A stretch of 64,000 nt of DNA. It comes from Anaerolineaceae bacterium (lineage in GTDB: Bacteria > Chloroflexota > Anaerolineae > Promineifilales > Promineifilaceae). Below the pieces are notes generated by a model that saw nothing but the letters and a program-made list of their open reading frames with translations, had not been told where the DNA came from and ran no database searches. Below, one piece after another: positions 49,178 through 57,652 of the stretch; position 1 is the first letter of the stretch; each line of letters starts with the position of its first letter. The position numbers were made by a program, and so were the translations under genes. Where the stretch lies: contig PABI01000078.1 in the NCBI GenBank assembly GCA_002699125.1, positions 62,001 through 126,000 on the forward strand. The letters run 5' to 3'.

Positions 49178-49315
49178 TTTTGGCAAAAGTTATGGACACA
49201 TTACCCTGCTAGAGATAGAGGTGGCAACGGTGGCAAAACGGCCGTTTCGTCCCCACTTAGCCTGCTTTTGCGAAATCTGCAATTTGTATCTCATCACAAA
49301 CCTCCATCTGAAACT

Positions 49316-49350
49316 AAAAAGCCCCCTCGTCTGTTTCCAGGACGAGGGGG
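49316..49350 (-). terminator. T-box attenuator terminator
   Basis: Minus strand CCCCCTCGTC-CTGGAAACA-GACGAGGGGG followed by CTTTTT. Confidence 0.9.
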
Positions 49351-49600
49351 CCCGTGGTGCCACCTGGTTTTGCCGGTAATCTGTAATCAGTGAATCAGCA
49401 ATCAGTTTTTTACTGATTACCGGCCACCTATTTACTGAACACTGGCCTCAAAAAAGCTGTAACGGGCTGACCCGGCTGGCCTTGTTTCGGCAGCGACTCT
49501 AGAGTGGATTTCCGGCTGGACAATCATTCGCTTACACCGTCCGCGAACTCTCTGGGGATTGTGACGGCCGTACTTGTCTCTTTCATCGTCGGTATGTATC
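49316..49600 (-). ncRNA. T-box riboswitch leader of serS (candidate specifier UCC, Ser)
   Basis: Minus-strand RNA has GAUGAAAGAGACAAGUA, CAGAGAGUUCGCGGACGGUGUAAGCGAA, GAA-A-UCC-ACUCUAGAG, T-box AGGUGGCACCACGG, then terminator; upstream of serS. Confidence 0.88.
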
Positions 49601-49612
49601 TTGTTGAGGGGC

Positions 49613-49641
49613 ATTATAGCTGGGCGGGAAACGGCCGTCAA
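49613..49641 (-). promoter_or_regulatory. Predicted promoter of the serS T-box transcript (TTGACG-N17-TATAAT)
   Basis: -35 at 49641-49636, -10 at 49618-49613, 17-bp spacer; predicted TSS about 49606. Confidence 0.75.
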
Positions 49642-50525
49642 CCAAAGAAATATTCGTGGAAGTCGGCAACGGCCGTATATCCAATCTTCTCGTAAATATG
49701 GTTCGATACAGGATTACTTAAGTCTGTGAACAGCGTGCAGAACTGGTAACCTTCGTCCAGCAGCTGCTGGCTGAGCGTGGCCACGCAGGCAGTAGCGTAA
49801 CCGCGACCGCGCAGTTCGGCCGGCGTGTACACCAGCGAAATGGTGATGCCGTGCCGCGTCGGGCGCGCTTTGGCGGCCATCGTTACCGGCTCACCTGCTT
49901 CATTTTCCCACAGAAACAGATCGCCATTCTGCATTTTACCCCGCGCCAACAGCTCGGCCGATTCTAAATCATCACGAATGTTGGCATCTTCATGAAATGC
50001 CTGGACCCAGCCAACGACGCGCTCAAAATCATCGGCATCGGCTAAACGGAGTTGGCCTGGCGGTAGCGTGAGCGGCTGCACCTGCCGTAATTCAAAAACG
50101 CGCTGCCTCATGCCCGGTTGAGGGGAACGCCTGCCCTGAGCGGAGTCGAAGGGGCCGTTCCGCTTCTCCCACAGCGCTGCCCAGGCATCAGCCACGTTGG
50201 CCGGCCCCAGCACCGCTGGCACCGACCAGCGGCTTTCATCCAGCGTGTCCCACAACGCCTGCACCACCGGCTGGCAATCCGACAAATGACTATACAAGAT
50301 CATTTTTCGCGGTGGGGTCATGACGGCTGCGCCAACCAATTTCCCGTCATCCTCAACCACCGCTAAAAACGGCCGATTCCGCCGCCGTGGTGCGCTCTGG
50401 CTCAGTCGAAAGACGATCCCCAGCATGAGCCCATTTAACACTTCAAATGCTTCGAGATAATTGAGTGCGTTATCCAAAAAATCATTCGGGTTCTTAAACA
50501 ACCTGACGTTCATTTCATTTCCCAA
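49638..50525 (-). CDS. GNAT-family N-acetyltransferase
   Basis: C-term LVYTPAELRGRGYATACVATLSQQLLDEGYQFCTLFTDLSNPVSNHIYEKIGY. Confidence 0.88.
   Translation of the reverse strand: MGNEMNVRLFKNPNDFLDNALNYLEAFEVLNGLMLGIVFRLSQSAPRRRNRPFLAVVEDDGKLVGAAVMTPPRKMILYSHLSDCQPVVQALWDTLDESRWSVPAVLGPANVADAWAALWEKRNGPFDSAQGRRSPQPGMRQRVFELRQVQPLTLPPGQLRLADADDFERVVGWVQAFHEDANIRDDLESAELLARGKMQNGDLFLWENEAGEPVTMAAKARPTRHGITISLVYTPAELRGRGYATACVATLSQQLLDEGYQFCTLFTDLSNPVSNHIYEKIGYTAVADFHEYFFG
50130..50153. repeat. 24-bp in-frame insert encoding PFDSAQGR, apparently interrupting an ACGGCCGT octamer
   Basis: ggaACG|cctgccctgagcggagtcgaaggg|GCCGTtcc; removing 24 nt restores GGAACGGCCGTTCC. Confidence 0.7.
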
Positions 50526-50530
50526 CGCCG

Positions 50531-50610
50531 CCCGAACGTAAACGTCCGGGCTAGATATGGAAGCCCCATAGGGGCTTTACACAACTAGCCGAGGGCTTTA
50601 GCCCCCGGCG
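50531..50610. repeat. Cluster of small inverted repeats in spacer
   Basis: cccgaacgtaaacgtccggg, gaagccccataggggcttt and gagggctttagccccc. Confidence 0.6.
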
Positions 50611-50620
50611 ATCTGGCCGA

Positions 50621-52450
50621 TCACGATCGCACATCATTCACAAACTGCCGTTCATACAGTTCACGATACAGTCCCTCTTGCGCCAGCAAATCTTCGTGAA
50701 CACCTTGCTCAACGATACGGCCGTCTTCCACCACACAAATCAAATCGGCGCGACGAATGGTGCTCAGCCGGTGGGCAATAACGATGGCCGTGCGCCCTTG
50801 CAGCAAGCGCTCCAACGCCTCCTGGATCAGCGCTTCGGTTAGCGTGTCTACATTGGCCGTCGCTTCGTCCAGAATCAGCAGGCGTGGATCGGCCAACACG
50901 GCCCGGGCAATGCAGATGAGCTGCCGCTGCCCCAGCGAAATGTTCACCCCGCCCTCCAAAATCTGTGTCTCGTAGCCGTCCGGCAGGGCAGCGATAAATT
51001 CGTGGGCGTTGGCCATTTGAGCAGCTTGGGTGACGGCCGTATCCGCCGCTGCTGCATTGCCAAAGCGAATATTTTCCCCGATGGTGCCCGAAAAGAGGAA
51101 TGGGTCCTGCGACACAATGCCCGTCTGCGCCCGCAGCGATTGCTGCTGCACCGATTGTACATCCATGCCGTCGATGAGCACCTGCCCTTCGGTGGCGTCG
51201 TAAAAACGGGCAATCAGGTTGGCAATGGAGCTTTTACCCGCACCCGTTGGCCCCACCAGAGCCACTGTCTGCCCGGCGGCGATGTGCAAGTTGATGTTGT
51301 GCAGCACCTGCGGCGTCTCCGGCCGGTAGCGGAAGGAGACATCTTTCAGCTCAACCTCACCGCGCACGCGCGGCATTTCTGTTGCATCGGGCGCGTCGGC
51401 TACCGTTGGCTCCGTATCGATCAGGCGCAGCACCTCTGCCCCGCCGGCCATGGCCGACTGCATCGTCGTGTAAAGCTGGCTCAGCTCCTGGATGGGCTGG
51501 AAGAAGCGGGTAACGTAGGCCAGAAAAGCAACCAGAACGCCCAGCGTCACCTCGCCCCGACTTACAGCCACGCCGCCAAACCAGAGCACCACGCCTGTAG
51601 CCAGCATCCCCATGAACTCAATCGTGGGCAAAAACACAAAAGAAAGAGACATCGCATCGACGTGGGCGTCCTTGTTCGATTCGTTGATTTCGTCGAAGCG
51701 GGCCTGGGCTACCTCTTCCTGGGCAAACGCCTGGATGACGCGCATCCCGGCAATGCCTTCGGCCAGATCGCCCACCACGGCGGCCACGCTGGAGCGCGTG
51801 CGCCGGAAAGCGACCTTGGCCCGTCGCGAAAACAGTACCGTCACCAATATCATCAATGGCAAAACGGTAAAAGTGATCAGCGCCAGCCGCGGACTCATCG
51901 AGAGCATGACAATAATAATGCCCAGAAGCACTAGCAAATCGCCAATCAACGTCACCAACCCCTGCGACAGTAAATCGTTGATAACGGCCACGTCGTTCAT
52001 CACCCGCGAAACGGTGACACCAACGATGTGCGTGTCGTGGTAGGCCAGCGGCAGTGCTTGCAAGTGACGGAACATCCCCTCGCGCAAATTGGCTAAGACG
52101 CGCTGCCCCACCCAGCCCAGCAAATAGCGCTGCCCGGCAGACGCACCGTAGAGCAGCACAAACGACCCGGCAGTATAAATGGCTACGCGAATTAAGCCAT
52201 CTGTATTGCCCTGAGCAATGTGCTCGTCGATGGCGATTTTGATCAAGTATGGCACCAACAGCGTCATGCCGGTAGCGATCAACATTAAAAAGGTGGCGAT
52301 GGCCATGTAACGGCCGTATGGCTTCAAATAGGCCAGCATCCGCACCACCACCCGCTGATCGAATAGCTGCCCAGCCTCTTCCTGGCCGAAGCGGTGCAAT
52401 GCCCCGCGTGGCCCCATGTTGGGACCGGTTGATCCGATTGAAAAACTCAT
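50621..52450 (-). CDS. ABC transporter half-molecule (permease-ATPase, MDR type)
   Basis: VALVGPTGAGKSSIANLIARFY, LGQRQLICIARAVLADPRLLILDEATANVDT. Confidence 0.94.
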   Translation of the reverse strand: MSFSIGSTGPNMGPRGALHRFGQEEAGQLFDQRVVVRMLAYLKPYGRYMAIATFLMLIATGMTLLVPYLIKIAIDEHIAQGNTDGLIRVAIYTAGSFVLLYGASAGQRYLLGWVGQRVLANLREGMFRHLQALPLAYHDTHIVGVTVSRVMNDVAVINDLLSQGLVTLIGDLLVLLGIIIVMLSMSPRLALITFTVLPLMILVTVLFSRRAKVAFRRTRSSVAAVVGDLAEGIAGMRVIQAFAQEEVAQARFDEINESNKDAHVDAMSLSFVFLPTIEFMGMLATGVVLWFGGVAVSRGEVTLGVLVAFLAYVTRFFQPIQELSQLYTTMQSAMAGGAEVLRLIDTEPTVADAPDATEMPRVRGEVELKDVSFRYRPETPQVLHNINLHIAAGQTVALVGPTGAGKSSIANLIARFYDATEGQVLIDGMDVQSVQQQSLRAQTGIVSQDPFLFSGTIGENIRFGNAAAADTAVTQAAQMANAHEFIAALPDGYETQILEGGVNISLGQRQLICIARAVLADPRLLILDEATANVDTLTEALIQEALERLLQGRTAIVIAHRLSTIRRADLICVVEDGRIVEQGVHEDLLAQEGLYRELYERQFVNDVRS

Positions 52451-52502
52451 AGAAAACCCTTTGTTTTTAAATTTTCAGGTGTTCAACTGAATGACAAGTG
52501 GG

Positions 52503-54338
52503 CTACTTGCTCACTTGTTCACTTGAAAACTTGACCACCTCTCTCTCCTGCGGCCGCAGCTGCTTATTATAAATCTCTTGATAATGGGCCGATTGGTTTA
52601 GCAGCTCATCGTGCGTACCGCGGGCCACAATCTCCCCTTTTTCCAGAACCAAAATCAGGTCGGCGCGGCGCACGGTGCTCAGGCGGTGGGCGATGACGAA
52701 AGTGGTACGGCCGTGCATCAAATTCTCCAACGCCTGCTGAATCAAGCGCTCCGTTTGCGTGTCCACGCTGGCCGTGGCGTCGTCCAAAATGAGGATGGCC
52801 GGATCGGCCAGCAAGGCCCGGGCAATAGCGATGCGCTGCTTCTGCCCGCCAGACAGCGTCACGCCGCGCTCGCCTACGTGCGTCTCGTACCCCTTGGGCA
52901 GCTCACTGATGAAGTCGTGCGCCTGGGCCGCTTTGGCCGCCGCGATGATGTCCGCTTCGGTAGCATCCGGGTGGCTGAAGGCGATGTTTTCGCCAATGGT
53001 GGCGGCAAACAGCGTCGTCTCTTGCAGCACGATGCCCATCTGGCTGCGCAGCGAGGCCAGCGTCACCTGGCGCAAATCGTGCCCATCGACCAGCACCCGC
53101 CCGCCGGTGGGATCGTAAAAGCGGGGCAGCAAATTCATGATGGTCGATTTGCCTGCACCCGTTGCACCAAGCAGAGCAATCACTTCGCCTGGCTCGGCAG
53201 CAAAGTTGATATTTTTCAGCACCCGATGCCGCTTCAGGTAGCCAAACGACACATCCTCAAACTGCACCTTGCCCATGATTTTGGGTAGATCAAAGGCATC
53301 TGGTGCGTCATCCACGTCGGGAATCTGGTCTAGAATCTCAAAGATGCGCTCACCAGAAGCCGAGGCCATGATAATGGCCGGCAGCACCAGCCCGATGCGG
53401 CGCACTGGCGTGGTGAGCTGGCCTAAATAGGTGGTGAAGGCCACCAGTTCGCCCAGCGTCAGCGCGTCTTGCGTGACCAGCCAGCCACCGTAGCCAATCA
53501 CGGCCACCGTGCCCAGGTTGGCAATCAGGTCCATCATCGGGATGTTGATCGCCTGCAAGCGGGACGACAGCGCCGAGAGGGAAAACCACGTTTCGTTTTG
53601 GTTCACAAAACGGCCGATTTCCGCATCCTCCTGGGCAAACGCTTTGACCACCCGCGCCCCGCGCAAATTTTGCTCTAAATAAGTCGTCAGTACCGCCAAC
53701 TGGTCCTGAATCGCCAGGGAAAGGGGGCGGAAGCGGCGGCCAAAACCCAGCGAGCGCCAGACGAGCAGCGGCATGGTGAGCATCACCAGCAGCGCCAGGT
53801 TGGGGCTCATGACGAAGAGGACAACGGCCGTTGTCAGCAGCAAAAACGCGCCGTCGATGATGCGAAAAGCGGCCCGCCCGGTGAGGAAGCGAATCCGCTC
53901 CACGTCCTGAATGGCGCGGGAGAGCAGTTGGCCGGTTTCGGTGCGGTCGTGGTAGGAGAAGGGCAGGACGGTGAGTTTGTTCTGGATAGCATTGCGCAGG
54001 TCGTAGGCCACGGTTTGCGAGGCTACTTCGGTCCAGCGCCCCTGGAAGAAGGTGAAGATACCCTTGACCAGTGTCAGCCCCAGCAACGCCAGGACTGACC
54101 AGCCCAAAAAGCCAATCTCCTGCTGGCGGATGCCACGGTCGATGATGAGCCGGATAAATTGGGGAATGACCAGGCTCAGCCCGTTGATGATAATCATGGT
54201 GGCGTAGGTGCCGATGACGAGGTTGCGATACGGCCGTAAATAACCAAACGCCCGCCACAAAATGCGCCAGGTATCGCGGTCTCCCCGCTCCACCACGGGC
54301 ACGTCAGGCGTTTCTAGAGGTGTGTTGATCGATGTCAT
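52503..54338 (-). CDS. ABC transporter half-molecule (permease-ATPase, MDR type)
   Basis: IALLGATGAGKSTIMNLLPRFY, LSGGQKQRIAIARALLADPAILILDDATASVDT. Confidence 0.94.
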   Translation of the reverse strand: MTSINTPLETPDVPVVERGDRDTWRILWRAFGYLRPYRNLVIGTYATMIIINGLSLVIPQFIRLIIDRGIRQQEIGFLGWSVLALLGLTLVKGIFTFFQGRWTEVASQTVAYDLRNAIQNKLTVLPFSYHDRTETGQLLSRAIQDVERIRFLTGRAAFRIIDGAFLLLTTAVVLFVMSPNLALLVMLTMPLLVWRSLGFGRRFRPLSLAIQDQLAVLTTYLEQNLRGARVVKAFAQEDAEIGRFVNQNETWFSLSALSSRLQAINIPMMDLIANLGTVAVIGYGGWLVTQDALTLGELVAFTTYLGQLTTPVRRIGLVLPAIIMASASGERIFEILDQIPDVDDAPDAFDLPKIMGKVQFEDVSFGYLKRHRVLKNINFAAEPGEVIALLGATGAGKSTIMNLLPRFYDPTGGRVLVDGHDLRQVTLASLRSQMGIVLQETTLFAATIGENIAFSHPDATEADIIAAAKAAQAHDFISELPKGYETHVGERGVTLSGGQKQRIAIARALLADPAILILDDATASVDTQTERLIQQALENLMHGRTTFVIAHRLSTVRRADLILVLEKGEIVARGTHDELLNQSAHYQEIYNKQLRPQEREVVKFSSEQVSK

Positions 54339-54442
54339 AAACTGGAACGTATCACGAAAAAATGATTTGGCAAGCAGGGAATATTACTATTTTGGGGTGA
54401 ATACGGCCGTTATAAACAAAGGCTCATCTCCCCGGCAATTGT

Positions 54443-55204
54443 TCACTTTTCACCAGCCTGTTTTGCTTCCAATTGCATTAGCATTTCAAGCGCCTGCGCT
54501 TCAGACGGAGCTTGCAAAACATTGTTACTGGCAAACGCTTCTGCGTCAGGATAGCTAGACTGTCGAATTCGATCAGCTGCCTGAACCAGATCATATTTTG
54601 TGTGCTGCAAGGCAATCTCTCCGTCCAGCAAAAGCCAATCCGCCCTGGTTTGGCCAAACGGCATCCCTACACTGCCCGCATTAACCACGCGCGCGTTTCC
54701 AACTGTTCGCTCAAACTGCATGTGGGTGTGGCCACAAACAACCAGCGAAGCGTTCACTTCCTTAAACCAGGGCAGCAATTTTTCTTCCGGCGTTAAGCGG
54801 GTGAACACCTGGATATCGCTGCGAGGCGTGGCGTGGCAAAACAGGACCTGTCCCCACCCCGCCACCTCTAGCGTGACGGCTGCCGGCCAACTGGCTACGA
54901 ACTGCTTGTGCTCAGGCGTCAATGTTTTAGCCAGCCAATGGGCTTCCTCGTCCGCCCGTTCTGAAAGGCCGCCAGGCGGTTCACCAACCAGAACGCGCAA
55001 AACCTCCGATTCGGCATTGCCACGGATGAAATGTGGGGGGAGCGTGATGCTTTGCAGAAGCTGCAACGTTTCATTGGGCAGTGGGCCAGCCACAACATCG
55101 CCACCGACAACGACAGCATCCACCGCCATATGCTCAATCACCCGGAGCACGGCTTCAAGTGCCGGTAAGTTGCCATGAATATCGTAAACGGCCGCAACAC
55201 GCAT
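54443..55204 (-). CDS. Metallophosphoesterase
   Basis: VAAVYDIHGNLPALEAVL...GGDVVAGPLPNET...IRGNAE...CGHTHMQFE. Confidence 0.92.
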   Translation of the reverse strand: MRVAAVYDIHGNLPALEAVLRVIEHMAVDAVVVGGDVVAGPLPNETLQLLQSITLPPHFIRGNAESEVLRVLVGEPPGGLSERADEEAHWLAKTLTPEHKQFVASWPAAVTLEVAGWGQVLFCHATPRSDIQVFTRLTPEEKLLPWFKEVNASLVVCGHTHMQFERTVGNARVVNAGSVGMPFGQTRADWLLLDGEIALQHTKYDLVQAADRIRQSSYPDAEAFASNNVLQAPSEAQALEMLMQLEAKQAGEK

Positions 55205-55205
55205 C

Positions 55206-55643
55206 TCAATCACCCCCTTTTGCCGCCTGACGCTTTACCAGCGGGTGATCATCATTCAGCTGGAGCAAATCCCACAAGTTGCCGTACAAATCTTCAAACA
55301 CAGCCACGGTGCCATATTCGGCTTGCTTGGGCTCGCGGACAAAGTTGATGTCTTTGGCAACCATGCTGCGGTAATCGCGCCAGAAGTCATCCGTGTGCAG
55401 AAATAAAAAGACCCGACCGCCCGTTTGGCGACCAATGAACGGCTCTTGCTCCGGCTTTGCGGCGCGGGCCAGCAAGACGGTTGTTCCGCTTGAGCCCGGC
55501 GGGGCCACCACCACCCAGCGCTTGTCCTGTTCTGGCTGGTAAGTGTCTTCGATGAGTGTGAAATTGAGTTTCTCCGTGTAAAAGGCGATGGCCTCATCGT
55601 AGTCACGCACCACCAGGGCAATATGAATAATTTCTTGTTTCAT
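55206..55643 (-). CDS. VOC-family (glyoxalase/bleomycin-resistance-like) protein
   Basis: IHIALVVRDYDEAIAFYTEKLNFTLIED...VAVFEDLYGNLWDLLQ. Confidence 0.92.
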   Translation of the reverse strand: MKQEIIHIALVVRDYDEAIAFYTEKLNFTLIEDTYQPEQDKRWVVVAPPGSSGTTVLLARAAKPEQEPFIGRQTGGRVFLFLHTDDFWRDYRSMVAKDINFVREPKQAEYGTVAVFEDLYGNLWDLLQLNDDHPLVKRQAAKGGD

Positions 55644-55669
55644 TTTGCAGTCGTTACCTTAAAAGAATG

Positions 55670-55731
55670 GGACGCTGATAAACACTGATTTTTTGTTTTC
55701 AATCTGCGTCAATCCGCGTTTATCAGCGTCC
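55670..55731. repeat. Inverted repeat GGACGCTGATAAAC / GTTTATCAGCGTCC overlapping the gntK stop
   Basis: 14-nt perfect arms at 55670-55683 and 55718-55731. Confidence 0.85.
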
Positions 55732-56229
55732 AATAATTTCAGAAATCATGGAAGCGATATCTTGATCGATGTCTACTACGATAGCTGTGGTTGGGTCTGG
55801 TTCTTCCAAAGCATCAAACTGGCTTTGCAGCATCTCGGCCTTCATGTAATGGCCTTCGCGGTGCTGCATGCGCTGCCAGATGAGATCGAAGCTGCCTCTG
55901 AGATAGACAAAAATGACATTTTCCTGGCCTCGTTTTAGCCGCTGGCGATACTTTTCTTTGAGGGCGGAGCAGGCGAGTACGGCCGTTTCCCCCTGCCCCA
56001 AATGTTCTGCCATCAAATCAGCCAGACGGTCCAGCCACGGCCAGCGATCTTCGTCGTTGAGCGGAATGCCCTGGCTCATCTTGGCTACGTTTGCGGCCGG
56101 ATGAAAATCATCGCCGTCGTAAAAAGAACAGTCCAGCCGCTGCGCCAGCGCCTGACCCACGGTAGATTTGCCGCAGCCAGAAACACCCATCACCACATAC
56201 ACGCGCCCCGATTCAAGTTTGCTCATCAC
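55723..56229 (-). CDS. gntK: Gluconokinase
   Basis: VMGVSGCGKSTVGQALAQRLDCSFYDGDDFHPAANVAKMSQGIPLNDEDRWPWL. Confidence 0.94.
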   Translation of the reverse strand: MMSKLESGRVYVVMGVSGCGKSTVGQALAQRLDCSFYDGDDFHPAANVAKMSQGIPLNDEDRWPWLDRLADLMAEHLGQGETAVLACSALKEKYRQRLKRGQENVIFVYLRGSFDLIWQRMQHREGHYMKAEMLQSQFDALEEPDPTTAIVVDIDQDIASMISEIIGR

Positions 56230-56902
56230 TGACCGACTCCTCTACTTGTTCAAGGCCTAACATTTTTAAATCGTCTTCATCCAGATAACGCTGCATGATG
56301 CGCCACGCGCCCCAATACGTGATGAGAGCGGCGGCAGTAAAGGAAATAGTGAGGAAGGTAATACGCGGTAAAAGCAAACTGGCCAGCAGGATGCCAATCA
56401 CGACAAGGGCGACCAGCACACCCCAAAAGGGATGGGCCAAGGCTACGCGCAGTCCATTTTTGAGCAGGCTGCGCAGCGGTTGATCCAGCGTCACGAGCAA
56501 TGGCCAGGCATACACGTTGACCACAACAAGAAACACGCCAAACAATACGGTGAGCGTGAAGGCCGGAACCGCAATAAATTGCTCAAATCCCATTCCGCGA
56601 ATAGCCAGCAGGTTCAAAACGATCAGCCCACCCAAAACCAGGTCGATGATGCCCATCATTGTCGCTTTGAACCAGTAGCGCCGGACGGCCGTCCAAAAGC
56701 TGCTCAACGGGGCATTCGGTGATTGTCCCCGTGCCCACGGTGCAACCGAAGCAAATAAAGCGGCCGTCATCGCCGGAATGGTGACAATCAGCAGCGAACC
56801 AAACAGCCAAAACAGGTTCAACAGAACAAAATTGGCAATTGGGTTTAATCGCTCCAGCCAATCGAGAAGAGGGGAACGGCCGTTTGATCCAGACTCCAAC
56901 AT
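56213..56902 (-). CDS. YesL-like (DUF624) membrane protein
   Basis: LERLNPIANFVLLNLFWLFGSLLIVTIPAMTAALFA; 4-5 TM segments. Confidence 0.8.
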   Translation of the reverse strand: MLESGSNGRSPLLDWLERLNPIANFVLLNLFWLFGSLLIVTIPAMTAALFASVAPWARGQSPNAPLSSFWTAVRRYWFKATMMGIIDLVLGGLIVLNLLAIRGMGFEQFIAVPAFTLTVLFGVFLVVVNVYAWPLLVTLDQPLRSLLKNGLRVALAHPFWGVLVALVVIGILLASLLLPRITFLTISFTAAALITYWGAWRIMQRYLDEDDLKMLGLEQVEESVSDEQT

Positions 56903-57544
56903 TTAAGTTAACAGCACCAGATGCAATTCACGCGGTCCGTGCATCCCCATCACAAGCTGCATGGCGATATCGGCCGTGCGGCTGGGGCCGGTGATGACGG
57001 CAATGTTGCTGTGCTGTCGCGTCTGCTCCAGTCCAGATACTTTTCGCGCCGCCCACCAACTTTCTAAATCGGGCACAATCTGGCCAGCGGTGAGCACGGC
57101 AATGTGAATGGGGGGGAGGAGAGACGAGGCGCGGAAACGGCCGTTACCACTCATCAGCACCAAACTCCCCGTTGCCGCCAGCGCCGCATCCACCCCGGTG
57201 ATGCCCACGCGGACGTCGGCATCCAGCCCCACGCGGCTGACGTTGGCTTTGTCCAATGCTTCAGGCAGACCGGGGACAGGGATGTGAGCCAGGTCCCAAC
57301 TGGAGACGGCCATATCCTCCCCCACAATTTGCAAAATCTCAGCAATCGCCGCTGCTGGACTGCTAGCCTGATGCACCACGCAGGCCGCCTTTTCTGCTTC
57401 CTGCACAAAGCGGGCCTGCAACGCCACTGGCGAGGTATCGCTGAGGGGGACGACTTTTTGGTGGGCTGTAGGTGGTGTGACGGCGGGGAACGGCCGTTTC
57501 GCCTGGCGCAGCTTGCCTAAAATTTCCTCTCGACTACTCATCAT
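56903..57544 (-). CDS. lutC: Lactate utilization protein C (LUD domain)
   Basis: GITGVDAALAATGSLVLMSGNGRFRASSLLPPIHIAVL...ITGPSRTADIAMQLVMGMHGPRELHLVLL. Confidence 0.92.
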   Translation of the reverse strand: MMSSREEILGKLRQAKRPFPAVTPPTAHQKVVPLSDTSPVALQARFVQEAEKAACVVHQASSPAAAIAEILQIVGEDMAVSSWDLAHIPVPGLPEALDKANVSRVGLDADVRVGITGVDAALAATGSLVLMSGNGRFRASSLLPPIHIAVLTAGQIVPDLESWWAARKVSGLEQTRQHSNIAVITGPSRTADIAMQLVMGMHGPRELHLVLLT

Positions 57545-57557
57545 AGTTTCTTTAATG

Positions 57558-57620
57558 GGACGCAGATTGCCCTGATTTATCTGATAAAAATGATCAGGGC
57601 AATCAGGAAAATCTGCGTTC
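57558..57620. repeat. Inverted repeat with CGCAGATT / AATCTGCG flanks (GATTGCCCTGAT / ATCAGGGCAATC)
   Basis: 12-nt arms at 57565-57576 and 57593-57604. Confidence 0.8.
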
Positions 57621-57652
57621 TATTTTGATTCGTGATAAAAATTCGCGGATAC

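Noticed and set aside
50621-54338. ABC half-transporter pair as a novel system
   Set aside because: Looks like an ordinary heterodimeric MDR-type ABC exporter pair; no unusual domains.
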